This document shows, piece by piece, positions 8,485-17,276 of a stretch of 64,000 nt of DNA. The position numbers and the translations under genes are program-made. Each line of letters opens with the position of its first letter. Within the stretch, counting starts at the first letter, position 1. Source of the DNA: Desulfurivibrio sp044068625 (GTDB taxonomy: Bacteria > Desulfobacterota > Desulfobulbia > Desulfobulbales > Desulfurivibrionaceae); the NCBI RefSeq assembly GCF_044068625.1, contig NZ_JBIPKH010000011.1, positions 1-64,000 on the forward strand. Reading direction: 5' to 3'. The notes below the pieces were generated by a model. It was not told where the DNA came from, made no database searches, and worked only from the letters and a program-made list of their open reading frames with translations.

Positions 8485-8836
8485 CCTCTTTATTTCCTTA
8501 TTTTTATTTATTTTTTTACCCTTTTACGCTAAAATGGAGGGGTTATTAAGGGGTGTTTTTCCCATGGCCGTTATTATTATAAATAATACCTAAAAACAAT
8601 ATTTTAATTTGTTTTAAACAGTGATATTAACAAAAACGGTTTTCCGGCGGTTGATTGACTGTGGAAAAGTTGTTTAAAACTGAAAAAAAAACTTTTCACG
8701 AAATTGTCCCCAAGCGGACTTTTGATAAAAAAAATAGTCTTTTTAAGAGTTTGTTCAGGTATTCCACAAACTGACAATCTTTAATAACCATAAGTTTAAT
8801 CTTTTTAACTCTTTTACTTATTAAAAGGGATCCGCC
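8485..8836. other. AT-rich gene-free region upstream of dnaN; candidate replication origin
   Basis: This 352-bp stretch is by far the most AT-rich DNA in an otherwise GC-rich window. A DnaA-box-like TGTGGAAAA (8660-8668; complement TTTTCCACA fits TTWTNCACA) and a weaker TATTCCACA (8760-8768) are visible. A 10-bp inverted repeat, GTTTTAAACA (8611-8620) and TGTTTAAAAC (8671-8680), brackets the first box. Runs of A/T at about 8560-8640 could serve as an unwinding element. It directly precedes dnaN-gyrB-gyrA, a cluster often next to oriC, but dnaA and recF are absent here. Confidence 0.45.
8771..8800 (+). promoter_or_regulatory. Candidate dnaN promoter
   Basis: CTGACA (8771-8776), an 18-bp spacer and TTTAAT (8795-8800), each with five of six consensus matches. 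It lies 36 nt before the dnaN ATG and right after a DnaA-box-like site, which would allow DnaA-linked control. That control is inferred. Confidence 0.45.
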
Positions 8837-9967
8837 ATGGCAATCGCACTGAATGTTCCCCGTCCCGAATTCCTTGCCGCCCTTGCCGCTCTCCAGAACA
8901 TCACCGGCAAGAAGGGCACCCTGGCCGTACTTTCCAATCTGCTGCTGGAAGCGGATCAGGATGGTCTGACCCTCACCGCCACCGACCTGGAGGTGGGGTT
9001 ACGCTGCCGGGTTCCGGCCGAGGTGATCACCCCGGGGGAGATTACCCTGCCGGCCCGCAAACTTTTTGAACTGGTGCGGGAATCGGAGGCGGAGCAGATC
9101 CGTTTGGAAGAACATGACAACTGTCGGGTCAAAATAGTTGCCGGCAGCAGTGACTGCCGGTTGGCTGGCATTACGGCGGAAGAGTTTCCCGCCTTTCCTC
9201 CTTACCGGGAGGATAACATGGCCACCATCGCCTCGGAGACCATGGCCGATCTGATCGACAAGACCATCTACTCGGTGGCCCAGGAGGGTGAGGGCAATTT
9301 CAACCTGGCCGGCTTGCTGCTGGAAAAGGAGATTTTGGCAGATGGTCATTTTCTGCGCATGGTATCTTCCGACGGTCACCGCCTCTCGATGATGGAGAAG
9401 AAGGTGGAGGGTGATCTGACCCCCCTGGAGATGGAGCGGGTAATTCTGATCCCCCGTAAAGGGGTGCAGGAGATCCGCAAGATTTGTGACAGCGAAGAGA
9501 GCCTGGCCATCGGGATCGAGGAAAAACAGGTGGTGGCGCGGGCGGGCAGTTTTACTTTGGTTATTCGCCTGATGAGTGGAGATTTTCCCGATTACAAAAG
9601 CATTATCAAAGTGATAAATAAAAACAATTTCATCGGTTTGGAGCGCAAGAGCCTGATGCACTCCCTGCGCCGGGTCAATATCTTCACCGAAGATCGCTTT
9701 AACGCGGTGCAGTTTTTGATCGAAAAGGATAGCGTCACCCTCTCCTCCCAGAATATGGATTTCGGCAGCGCCAAAGAGGAGGTGGCGGCCAAGTACGATG
9801 GCGAAACCATGCAGCTTGGTTTCAACGGTAAATATTTTTACGAGTCTCTCCAGGTGATGGCCAGCGAGATGATCAAGGCCTATATCAATTCCGAGGAGAG
9901 CCCTTGTTTGATCCAGGGAGACCACGATCCCGGATATCTCAGCGTAATCATGCCCATGAAAATTTAG
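8837..9967 (+). CDS. dnaN: DNA polymerase III beta subunit (sliding clamp)
   Basis: 376 aa, within the usual 366-380. The ring-shaped dimer tethers polymerase III to DNA. It opens with MAIALNVPRPEFLAALAALQ, has the domain pattern SDGHRLSMMEKK and LIPRKGVQEIRK (domain II), and ends ...GYLSVIMPMKI, the conserved P-M-(R/K) clamp terminus. AAGGGAT stands 8-14 nt before ATG. It leads the dnaN-gyrB-gyrA group. The 64-nt gap to gyrB holds no gene; recF, usually between dnaN and gyrB, is missing from this place. Confidence 0.97.
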   Translation: MAIALNVPRPEFLAALAALQNITGKKGTLAVLSNLLLEADQDGLTLTATDLEVGLRCRVPAEVITPGEITLPARKLFELVRESEAEQIRLEEHDNCRVKIVAGSSDCRLAGITAEEFPAFPPYREDNMATIASETMADLIDKTIYSVAQEGEGNFNLAGLLLEKEILADGHFLRMVSSDGHRLSMMEKKVEGDLTPLEMERVILIPRKGVQEIRKICDSEESLAIGIEEKQVVARAGSFTLVIRLMSGDFPDYKSIIKVINKNNFIGLERKSLMHSLRRVNIFTEDRFNAVQFLIEKDSVTLSSQNMDFGSAKEEVAAKYDGETMQLGFNGKYFYESLQVMASEMIKAYINSEESPCLIQGDHDPGYLSVIMPMKI

Positions 9968-10031
9968 GTGGCAGCTGGTTTGATAATTTGGCTCAGTTTA
10001 TTGGGTAAATAAAACAGAGGGATGGACCGCC

Positions 10032-12431
10032 TTGAGTGAAATATTGAAAAACAGTTACGACGCCGATCAGATCAAAGTGCTTTCCGGCCTGGAAGGGGTT
10101 CGGAAACGGCCGGCCATGTATATCGGCAACACCGCCGAAGAGGGGTTGCACCACCTGGTTTACGAAGTGGTGGACAACAGTATCGATGAAGCCCTGGCCG
10201 GCCACTGCAGCCGAATTAGGGTGAGCATCCACAAGGATGGCAGTGTCAGCGTGGAGGATAACGGCCGGGGTATTCCGGTGGGTATTCATTCCACCGAGGG
10301 GGTTTCCGCCCTGGAGCTGGTAATGTGTACCCTGCACGCCGGCGGCAAGTTCGACCACTCCACCTACAAAGTTTCCGGTGGTTTGCATGGGGTGGGGGTT
10401 TCGGTGGTCAACGCCCTGAGTGTGCGAACCGTGGCCGAGGTCAAGCGGGATGGTAAGATTCACCGCCAGATTTATCACCATGGCATCAAGGAGGGGGATG
10501 TCGAGGTGGTGGGGGAGACCGAACATAGCGGCACCAAGATTACCTTCCTGCCCGATCCCGAGATCTTCAAGGAGACCACTGAGTTTAAATATGAAACCAT
10601 CCAGGCCCGCCTCCGCGAGCTGGCCTTTCTTAACCGCAATGTCAAAATTCTTCTCCATGACGAGAGGACCGGAGCCGAGGATGAATTTCACTTCAAGGGC
10701 GGAATCAACGCCTTTGTCGAGTATCTCAACCGCAACCGGACCACGGTGCATCTGGAGCCGGTTTTCATCGAGGGAGAACGGGACGATGTCCAGGTTGAGG
10801 TGAGTTTTCAATATTTTGAGGGTTATACCGAGCGGCTCTTTCCCTACGTCAACAATATCTACACCCGGGAGGGCGGCACCCATGTGGTGGGTTTCCGGGC
10901 GGCGCTGACCAAGTGCATCAACCGCTATGCCAGCGACGATATCATCCCTAAGAATTTGCGGGAAAAATTAAGTGGAGATGATGTAAGGGAAGGGATCACC
11001 TGCGTAATTTCGGTCAGGGTGCCCAATCCCCAGTTCGAGGGTCAGACCAAAACCAAGCTGGGCAACAGTGAGGTCAAATCAATCGTCGAAACCATCTGCC
11101 ACGAGAAGATCTCCCAATACCTGGAGGAACATCCCCAGGAAGCGCGAAAGATCCTCGGCAAGGCGGTGGACGCGGCCCGGGCCCGGGAAGCGGCCCGGCG
11201 GGCCAAGGAGCTCTCCCGCAAAAAGGGCAGCGGCATGGATCTGATGATGGCCGCCAAACTGGCCGAATGCCAGTCCAAAAAACCGGAAGAACGAGAAATT
11301 TTCCTGGTGGAGGGTGATTCGGCCGGCGGCAGCGCCAAACAGGGCCGGGATCGGGTTTTTCAGGCCATCCTGCCCTTGCGGGGCAAAATTATGAATGTGG
11401 AAAAAGCCCGCTTCGACAAGGTGTTGAGCAGCGAGGAGATTAAGCAGATCATCGCCTCCCTGGGCACCGGAATCGGCCGGGAGGAGTTTGATATCAGCAA
11501 GCTGCGCTATCACAAGATCATCATCATGACCGACGCCGATGTGGACGGGGCCCATATCCGGACCCTGCTTTTGACCTTCTTTTACCGCCAGATGCTGCCC
11601 CTGGTGGAACAGGGCCGGGTTTTTATCGGCCAACCCCCCCTCTATCGGCTCAGCCGAGGGAAAAAGGAGCAGTTCTTCCTCGATGATGAGGAATTGAACC
11701 GTTTTCTCTTTCAGCAGGCCAGCGAGATAATCAGTGTGCGCAGCAATGATGGCCGGGTCATCGAGGGCGAGGCCCTGGTGGCCCTGCTGCGGGATCTTTC
11801 CGGCTACCAGCGGCTGGTGGACTATCTGGAGCGGCTCAATCTCTGGGAGGAGCTGCTGCGCTATCTGGTGGAGGAGGATATCCATTCCGCCGACCAGTTT
11901 GAGAATGAAACCCTGCTGGGGGAATTGCACCAGCGGTTGAGCGGCGGCAGGTTTATCCTGGGCAACATCCGGCCCTGCCGCTGGCGGCCCAGTTGTTATG
12001 AGTTCGATGTGGCGGTTAAGGACAAGGCTCATCTCCTTACCACCATTGGCCCCCAGATCCCCTTGATGCCCGAGTATCGGGCGGTGTTGACGCAGTACCC
12101 CAAGATCAGTTCCATGTTGGGAGAGAGTTTTACGGTAATGGTGAAAAATCAGGAGCTGGCCGTCGCCTCCTGGCGGGAGCTGCTGACGGTGATCCGAGCC
12201 GAATCGTTCAAGGGCAGCTCGCTCCAGCGCTATAAGGGTCTGGGTGAGATGAATCCGGAACAGTTGTGGGAAACCACCATGAATCCCGAAAACCGGATTC
12301 TGCTGCGGGTCAACATCGAGGACGCGGAAAAGGCCGACGAAATCTTCACCACCCTGATGGGGGACAAGGTTGAGCCCCGCCGCGAATTTATTCAGGCCAA
12401 CGCCCTGGAAGTTTCCTCTCTTGATATTTAA
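10032..12431 (+). CDS. gyrB: DNA gyrase subunit B
   Basis: ATPase subunit of gyrase, which introduces negative supercoils. At 799 aa it is full length, including the long insert typical of proteobacterial GyrB. The GHKL ATP site shows EVVDNSIDEALAG and DNGRGIPVGIH; the TOPRIM domain shows EGDSAGGSAKQGRDR and DADVDGAHIRTLLLTFF; the C-terminal QRYKGLGEMNPEQLW is the GyrA-contact motif. The start is a TTG (10032), with GAGGGATGG about 6-14 nt upstream, placing MSEILKNSYDADQIKVL at the family N-terminus. It is followed 24 nt later by gyrA, so the two subunits are made from one transcript. Confidence 0.97.
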   Translation: MSEILKNSYDADQIKVLSGLEGVRKRPAMYIGNTAEEGLHHLVYEVVDNSIDEALAGHCSRIRVSIHKDGSVSVEDNGRGIPVGIHSTEGVSALELVMCTLHAGGKFDHSTYKVSGGLHGVGVSVVNALSVRTVAEVKRDGKIHRQIYHHGIKEGDVEVVGETEHSGTKITFLPDPEIFKETTEFKYETIQARLRELAFLNRNVKILLHDERTGAEDEFHFKGGINAFVEYLNRNRTTVHLEPVFIEGERDDVQVEVSFQYFEGYTERLFPYVNNIYTREGGTHVVGFRAALTKCINRYASDDIIPKNLREKLSGDDVREGITCVISVRVPNPQFEGQTKTKLGNSEVKSIVETICHEKISQYLEEHPQEARKILGKAVDAARAREAARRAKELSRKKGSGMDLMMAAKLAECQSKKPEEREIFLVEGDSAGGSAKQGRDRVFQAILPLRGKIMNVEKARFDKVLSSEEIKQIIASLGTGIGREEFDISKLRYHKIIIMTDADVDGAHIRTLLLTFFYRQMLPLVEQGRVFIGQPPLYRLSRGKKEQFFLDDEELNRFLFQQASEIISVRSNDGRVIEGEALVALLRDLSGYQRLVDYLERLNLWEELLRYLVEEDIHSADQFENETLLGELHQRLSGGRFILGNIRPCRWRPSCYEFDVAVKDKAHLLTTIGPQIPLMPEYRAVLTQYPKISSMLGESFTVMVKNQELAVASWRELLTVIRAESFKGSSLQRYKGLGEMNPEQLWETTMNPENRILLRVNIEDAEKADEIFTTLMGDKVEPRREFIQANALEVSSLDI

Positions 12432-12455
12432 TTAGAAACGGAAAATTGAACAGAT

Positions 12456-14966
12456 ATGACTGAAGAGACCAACAACTCTCCCACCGCCCCGGTTGAGCAG
12501 CCCTCCATCTCCATCGAAAAGGAGTTGCGCAAATCCTACCTCGACTACGCGATGAGCGTTATTGTCGGTCGGGCCCTGCCCGATGTTCGTGATGGCCTGA
12601 AACCGGTGCATCGCCGGGTTCTTTTTGCCATGCGGGAGCTGAACAACTATCACAACCGCCCCTTTCTCAAGTCGGCCAGGATCGTCGGTGACGTGATCGG
12701 TAAGTATCATCCCCATGGCGACTCGGCGGTTTACGACACCCTGGTGCGGATGGCCCAGAGTTTCTCCATGCGCTATCCCCTGGTGGACGGCCAGGGTAAC
12801 TTCGGTTCGGTGGACGGCGACCCGCCGGCGGCCATGCGTTATACCGAGGCGCGGATGACCAGGATCGATCAGGAGATGATAACCGACCTGGAAAAAGAGA
12901 CGGTGGACTTCATCCCCACCTACGACAATTCGATGAACGAACCCCAGGTCTTCCCGGCCCGGATTCCCAACCTGCTGGTCAACGGTTCTTCGGGAATCGC
13001 GGTGGGGATGGCCACCAATATCCCCCCCCACAACCTGCGGGAGGTGATCGACGGCCTGATCGCCCTGATCGAGGATCCCAATATCACGGTCAGCGGCCTG
13101 ATGGAGATCATCACCGGGCCCGATTTTCCCACCGGCGCCTTTATCTGCGGCCGGGCCGGGATTCGCGAGGCTTATGAGACCGGGCGCGGCTCCCTGCTGA
13201 TCCGCTCCCGCACCCATATCGAAAAACAGAAGAGCGGTCGGGAATCGATCATCATCACCGAAATTCCCTTCCAGCAGAACAAGGCCTCCCTGATCGAGAA
13301 GATCGCCCTGCTGGTCAAGGAGAAGAGGATCGAATCCATCTCCGAGGTCCGGGATGAGTCCGACCGTCAGGGGATGCGGATCGTTTTGGAGCTGAAAAAG
13401 GACGAGTTCGCCGACGTGGTGCTCAATCAGCTCTACAAGATGACCCCCCTCCAGAAAAGTTTCGGGGTGATTCTGCTCTCCATCGTCAATATGCGGCCGG
13501 AGATCCTGAATCTGCGTCAGATCCTGGAGCACTTCCTGCTCCACCGCAAGACCGTGGTTTACCGGCGCACCGCCCACGACCTGCGCAAGGCCGAGGAGAA
13601 GGCCCATATCCTGGAGGGGCTCAAAATCGCCATCACCAACCTGGACGAGGTGGTGGAACTGATCAAGGCCTCGGCCAACCCCCAGGAGGCCCGGGAGGGG
13701 CTGATGAGCCGTTTCGGACTCAGCGCCATTCAGGCCCAGGCCATCCTCGAAATGAGGCTCCATCGCCTGACCGGCCTGGAACGGGAAAAGATCATCGAGG
13801 AGTATGAGGCCCTGATGCGGGAGATCACCTGGCTGCGCCAGGTCCTGGCCGACGAGTCCCTGGTGATGAAGATCATCCGCGAGGAGTTTGAGGCGATTAG
13901 GGAGACCTATGGTGATGAACGGCGGACCGAGATCATCGAAGCCCCCGACGAGATCCTGCCCGAGGATATGATCGCCCGGGAGGAGATGGTGGTCACCGTC
14001 ACCCACGCCGGCTATATCAAGCGTAATCCGGTGGATCTCTACCGCTCCCAGCGGCGGGGCGGCAAGGGGATTCGCGGGGCCGGCACCACCGAAGAGGACT
14101 TCATCAGCTGGATGCAGGTGGCTTCCACCCACGATACCCTGCTCTTCTTCACCAACAAGGGCCGGGTCTTCTGGCGCAAGGTTTATGAGCTGCCCCAGGC
14201 CGGCCGCACCGCCCGGGGCAAGGCGGTGGTCAACCTTCTGGATCTGGGGCCCGAGGAAAAGGTGGCCGCCATTCTGCCGGTGGCCTCCTTCGAGGTGGCC
14301 GAGGGCGAGGCCTGCAATATCCTGATGGTCACCAAGAAGGGGGTGGTCAAGAAGACCGCTTTAAGCGAATTCAGCCGCCCCATCCGCCGGGGCAAGATCG
14401 CCCTGACCATCCGGGAGGATGACGAAATCCTGGCCGCGGCCCTGACCAACGGCCACAATGAGGTGTTGCTCCTCTCCCGGCGGGGGATGGCGGTGCGCTT
14501 CAACGAGGATGATGTGCGGACAATGGGCCGCACCGCCAGCGGCGTGCGGGGGATCAATCTGGCCCCCGAAGATGAGCTGGTGGGGGTCCAGGTTCTTTCC
14601 CACGATCCCGAATCAACCATTCTGGTGGTGTGCGAAAACGGTTACGGCAAGCGCTCCCGGGTGGATGAATTCAGGCTGATCCGTCGGGGCGGCAAGGGGG
14701 TGATGGCGATCAAGGCCAGCGCCCGCAACGGCCAGGTGGTGGGAATGTTGCAGGTCTGCGACGACGATCAGATCATGATGATCACCAATCGGGGCCAGAT
14801 CATCCGGATGCCCATGACCGATCTGCGGGTGATCGGCCGCACCACCCAGGGAGTGAGGCTGTTTAACCTGGACAAGGAGGAAAAGGTGGTGGCTCTGGAT
14901 CGTCTGGCGGAATCGGTGGCCGATGATGATGAGGGCGAACTCGAGCTCGAGAGCGGAGATGAGTGA
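12456..14966 (+). CDS. gyrA: DNA gyrase subunit A
   Basis: Breakage-reunion subunit of gyrase, 836 aa. Catalytic Tyr is about residue 129 in AAMRYTEARMT. The quinolone-determining segment HPHGDSAVYD carries Ser90 and Asp94, equivalent to E. coli Ser83 and Asp87, i.e. the usual susceptible residues. The GyrA box QRRGGKG in the C-terminal beta-pinwheel marks it as gyrase rather than topoisomerase IV ParC. The tail is acidic (DDDEGELELESGDE), as in many gyrases. It overlaps gpsA by 8 nt, so translation is coupled. Confidence 0.97.
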   Translation: MTEETNNSPTAPVEQPSISIEKELRKSYLDYAMSVIVGRALPDVRDGLKPVHRRVLFAMRELNNYHNRPFLKSARIVGDVIGKYHPHGDSAVYDTLVRMAQSFSMRYPLVDGQGNFGSVDGDPPAAMRYTEARMTRIDQEMITDLEKETVDFIPTYDNSMNEPQVFPARIPNLLVNGSSGIAVGMATNIPPHNLREVIDGLIALIEDPNITVSGLMEIITGPDFPTGAFICGRAGIREAYETGRGSLLIRSRTHIEKQKSGRESIIITEIPFQQNKASLIEKIALLVKEKRIESISEVRDESDRQGMRIVLELKKDEFADVVLNQLYKMTPLQKSFGVILLSIVNMRPEILNLRQILEHFLLHRKTVVYRRTAHDLRKAEEKAHILEGLKIAITNLDEVVELIKASANPQEAREGLMSRFGLSAIQAQAILEMRLHRLTGLEREKIIEEYEALMREITWLRQVLADESLVMKIIREEFEAIRETYGDERRTEIIEAPDEILPEDMIAREEMVVTVTHAGYIKRNPVDLYRSQRRGGKGIRGAGTTEEDFISWMQVASTHDTLLFFTNKGRVFWRKVYELPQAGRTARGKAVVNLLDLGPEEKVAAILPVASFEVAEGEACNILMVTKKGVVKKTALSEFSRPIRRGKIALTIREDDEILAAALTNGHNEVLLLSRRGMAVRFNEDDVRTMGRTASGVRGINLAPEDELVGVQVLSHDPESTILVVCENGYGKRSRVDEFRLIRRGGKGVMAIKASARNGQVVGMLQVCDDDQIMMITNRGQIIRMPMTDLRVIGRTTQGVRLFNLDKEEKVVALDRLAESVADDDEGELELESGDE

Positions 14967-15990
14967 AAAGGGTGATCCCGGCCGGGTGGCGGTGATCGGG
15001 GCCGGCAGCTGGGGCACCGCCCTGGCCGGAGTCCTGGCCCGCAAGGGTTACCGGGTTCCCCTGTGGAGCCACACCCCGGCCCGGGTGGAAGAGATGAGCC
15101 GGGAGCGGGAAAACCGGGCCTATCTGCCCGGTTTTCCTCTGCTGGAAAATATCGAACCCGGCAGCGATCCGGCCCTGGTCAGGGGCTGCGAGGCGGTGGT
15201 GATGGCGGTGCCCTCCCACGGTTTCCGGGCGGTCTTTAAGCGGATTGTTCCCCATCTTGAGCCCGGCAGTGCCATTATCTCCGCCGCCAAGGGGATCGAA
15301 AACGATTCCCTGCTGACCATGACCGGGGTGATGGCCGAGGAGCTGGCCCTGGCCCAGCGACCGGAACTTAAATGCCGCCTGGGGGTGCTGGCCGGGCCCA
15401 GTTTTGCCCGGGAGGTGGCCGAAGGGCTGCCCACCGCCGTTACCGTGGCCGCCGCCGACCAGGAGATCGCCCGTTATTTCCAACAACTCTTCTTCACCCA
15501 GCGCTTCCGGGTTTATGCCGGCACCGACCTGATCGGGCAGGAGCTGGGGGGAGCCCTGAAAAACATTATCGCCATCGCCGCCGGAATCAGCGACGGGCTG
15601 GGTTATGGCACCAACTCCCGGGCCGCCCTGATCACCCGGGGGCTGGCCGAGATCACCCGGCTGGGGGTCAAGATGGGGGCCCAGCCCCTCACCTTCTCCG
15701 GCCTGGCCGGCCTGGGCGATCTGGTGCTGACCTGCACCGGCGATCTCAGCCGCAACCGCACGGTGGGGCTGAAATTGGGGCGGGGGATGAAAATCGGCGA
15801 AATTTTAGCGGAGATGCGGATGGTGGCCGAGGGGGTCAAGACCACCAGTTCGGCCCGGGCCCTGGCCCGGCGAATGGGGGTGGAGATGCCGATTCTGGAA
15901 GAGGTTTATTTGGTGCTTTATGAAGATAAATCCTGCCGGGAGGCGGTCCGCGACCTGCTCGCCCGGGAGGGCAAAGAGGAGTTGGGTTAA
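14959..15990 (+). CDS. gpsA: Glycerol-3-phosphate dehydrogenase [NAD(P)+]
   Basis: 343 aa; reduces dihydroxyacetone phosphate to sn-glycerol-3-phosphate for phospholipid synthesis. The Rossmann motif VAVIGAGSWGTALAGVLA lies at residues about 10-27. Catalytic and substrate-binding signatures ISAAKGIE, LAGPSFAREVAEGLPT and the C-terminal domain ALKNIIAIAAGISDGLGYG are intact. ATG 14959 gives the normal N-terminus MSEKGDPGRVAV and overlaps the end of gyrA. The stop codon is immediately followed by the GTG start of selD with no gap, extending the gyrB-gyrA-gpsA-selD transcription unit. Confidence 0.95.
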   Translation: MSEKGDPGRVAVIGAGSWGTALAGVLARKGYRVPLWSHTPARVEEMSRERENRAYLPGFPLLENIEPGSDPALVRGCEAVVMAVPSHGFRAVFKRIVPHLEPGSAIISAAKGIENDSLLTMTGVMAEELALAQRPELKCRLGVLAGPSFAREVAEGLPTAVTVAAADQEIARYFQQLFFTQRFRVYAGTDLIGQELGGALKNIIAIAAGISDGLGYGTNSRAALITRGLAEITRLGVKMGAQPLTFSGLAGLGDLVLTCTGDLSRNRTVGLKLGRGMKIGEILAEMRMVAEGVKTTSSARALARRMGVEMPILEEVYLVLYEDKSCREAVRDLLAREGKEELG

Positions 15991-17037
15991 GTGAAGAAGC
16001 TGGAAAAGCTGACCGGCACCGTCAAAGCCGCTGGTTGAGCGGCTAAGTTGGGTCCGGGGGACCTGGACCAAATCCTGGCAGGGATGAACTTGCCCCACGA
16101 TCCCCGGTTGCTGGCCGGAATCGGGGGCGGCGAGGACGCCGGGGTTTATCGACTCAACGACGAAACCGCCCTGATCCAGACGGTGGATTTTTTCACCCCC
16201 ATTGTTGACGATCCCTACCTCTTCGGTCGGATAGCCGCGGCCAACGCCCTGAGCGATGTCTATGCCATGGGCGGCACTCCCCTTCTGGCCATGAACCTGG
16301 TGGCCTTTCCCATTCGCAAGATGGATTGCGCGGTGCTGAAGGAGATCCTGCGGGGGGGGCTGGATACCCTTAACGAAGCCGGCGCCCTGCTGGTGGGCGG
16401 CCACTCCATCGAGGATGAGGAGATCAAGTATGGTCTTTCCCTCACCGGCACCGTCCATCCCAGCCGGGTTTTGTTCAACTCCGGGGCCAAACCCGGCGAT
16501 CAGTTGCTGCTGACCAAACCGGTGGGGATCGGTATCCTGGCCACCGCCATCAAGGGGGGCCTGGCCGGGGCCGATCTCGAAAAGATGATCGGCCAGGTGA
16601 TGGCCCTGCTCAACCGGGAGGCCGCCCAGGTCATGGTTACCTCCGGGGCCCACGCCTGCACCGATATCACCGGTTTCGGCCTGCTGGGCCACCTGTATGA
16701 AATGGCCGCCGCCTCGGGGGTGGCGATCAACGTGAACGCCAAGGCGGTTCCGATTCTTCCCCAAACCCTCAATTTTGCCGGCATGGGGATCATCCCCGAG
16801 GGGGCTTACAACAACCGCGACTACTACCGCCAGTATGTCCGCTCCACCCTGGGGGAAACCGATCCCCTGGAGATGGCCCTTTACGATCCCCAAACCTCCG
16901 GCGGCCTGCTGATCGCCGCCCCCCCCGCCACCATTGACCGGATCTCCTCCCGCCTGGCTAAACGCCACTATCCCCTGGACTTCGGGATCATCGGGGAAGT
17001 GCTTCCCGGCCCCTCCGGAATTGTCCACCTCTCTTAA
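15991..17037 (+). CDS. selD: Selenide, water dikinase, itself a selenoprotein (in-frame TGA = Sec16)
   Basis: Makes selenophosphate from selenide and ATP, the selenium donor for Sec-tRNA. Read from GTG 15991, directly after gpsA, the frame contains one TGA (16036-16038) at codon 16 within TGTVKAAG-U-AAKLGPGDL. The family has its catalytic Cys or Sec exactly there, after Gly and before A-A-K. The total is 348 aa, the normal SelD length. A hairpin follows the TGA. Later family segments are intact: GIGGGEDAGVYRL, ALSDVYAMGGTPL, ACTDITGFGLLGHL and YDPQTSGGLL. A gene caller that treats TGA as stop would start at TTG 16048 and lose the catalytic N-terminus. It implies selA, selB and selC elsewhere in the genome. 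Confidence 0.93.
16048..16071 (+). promoter_or_regulatory. bSECIS-type hairpin for selD selenocysteine insertion
   Basis: TTGGGTCC (16048-16055) pairs with GGACCAA (16065-16071), giving 7 bp with one bulged G. The loop, GGGGGACCT, begins 17 nt after the TGA. Bacterial SECIS elements carry a G-containing apical loop about 16-37 nt downstream of the UGA, where SelB binds. Confidence 0.6.
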
Positions 17038-17118
17038 ATTTTCTTTTTCAATCCGCCGTAACTTAGTGGTAGTCTGTTTTCGGTAACCTGGTAACGGTTA
17101 GGGTCCTGTTTTTTTATG

Positions 17119-17148
17119 TTGACATATCGTTATATTTAGACATATAAA
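17119..17148 (+). promoter_or_regulatory. Strong promoter for the porin gene, with direct repeats
   Basis: TTGACA (17119-17124), an 18-bp spacer and TATAAA (17143-17148) lie in an AT-rich patch. GACATAT occurs twice, 18 bp apart (17121-17127 and 17139-17145), overlapping both promoter boxes. This is a plausible binding site for a repressor on one face of the helix. The transcript would have a leader of about 120 nt. Confidence 0.6.
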
Positions 17149-17276
17149 CAAAAGATCATTGCTTTTGATGGGGATTGGGTCTGGCAACAGGGGTTGCCCG
17201 GCCCTGATGGGGTGGTCCCCGTGTGGGGAGTTGCCACCAGGTGATAAATCTTTGGCAAGTGAGAGGAGAAGAGAAG

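Noticed and set aside
16048..17037. SelD starting at TTG 16048
   Set aside because: This start loses the catalytic Sec segment and leaves a 57-nt gap; the frame from GTG 15991 with TGA as Sec fits the family exactly.
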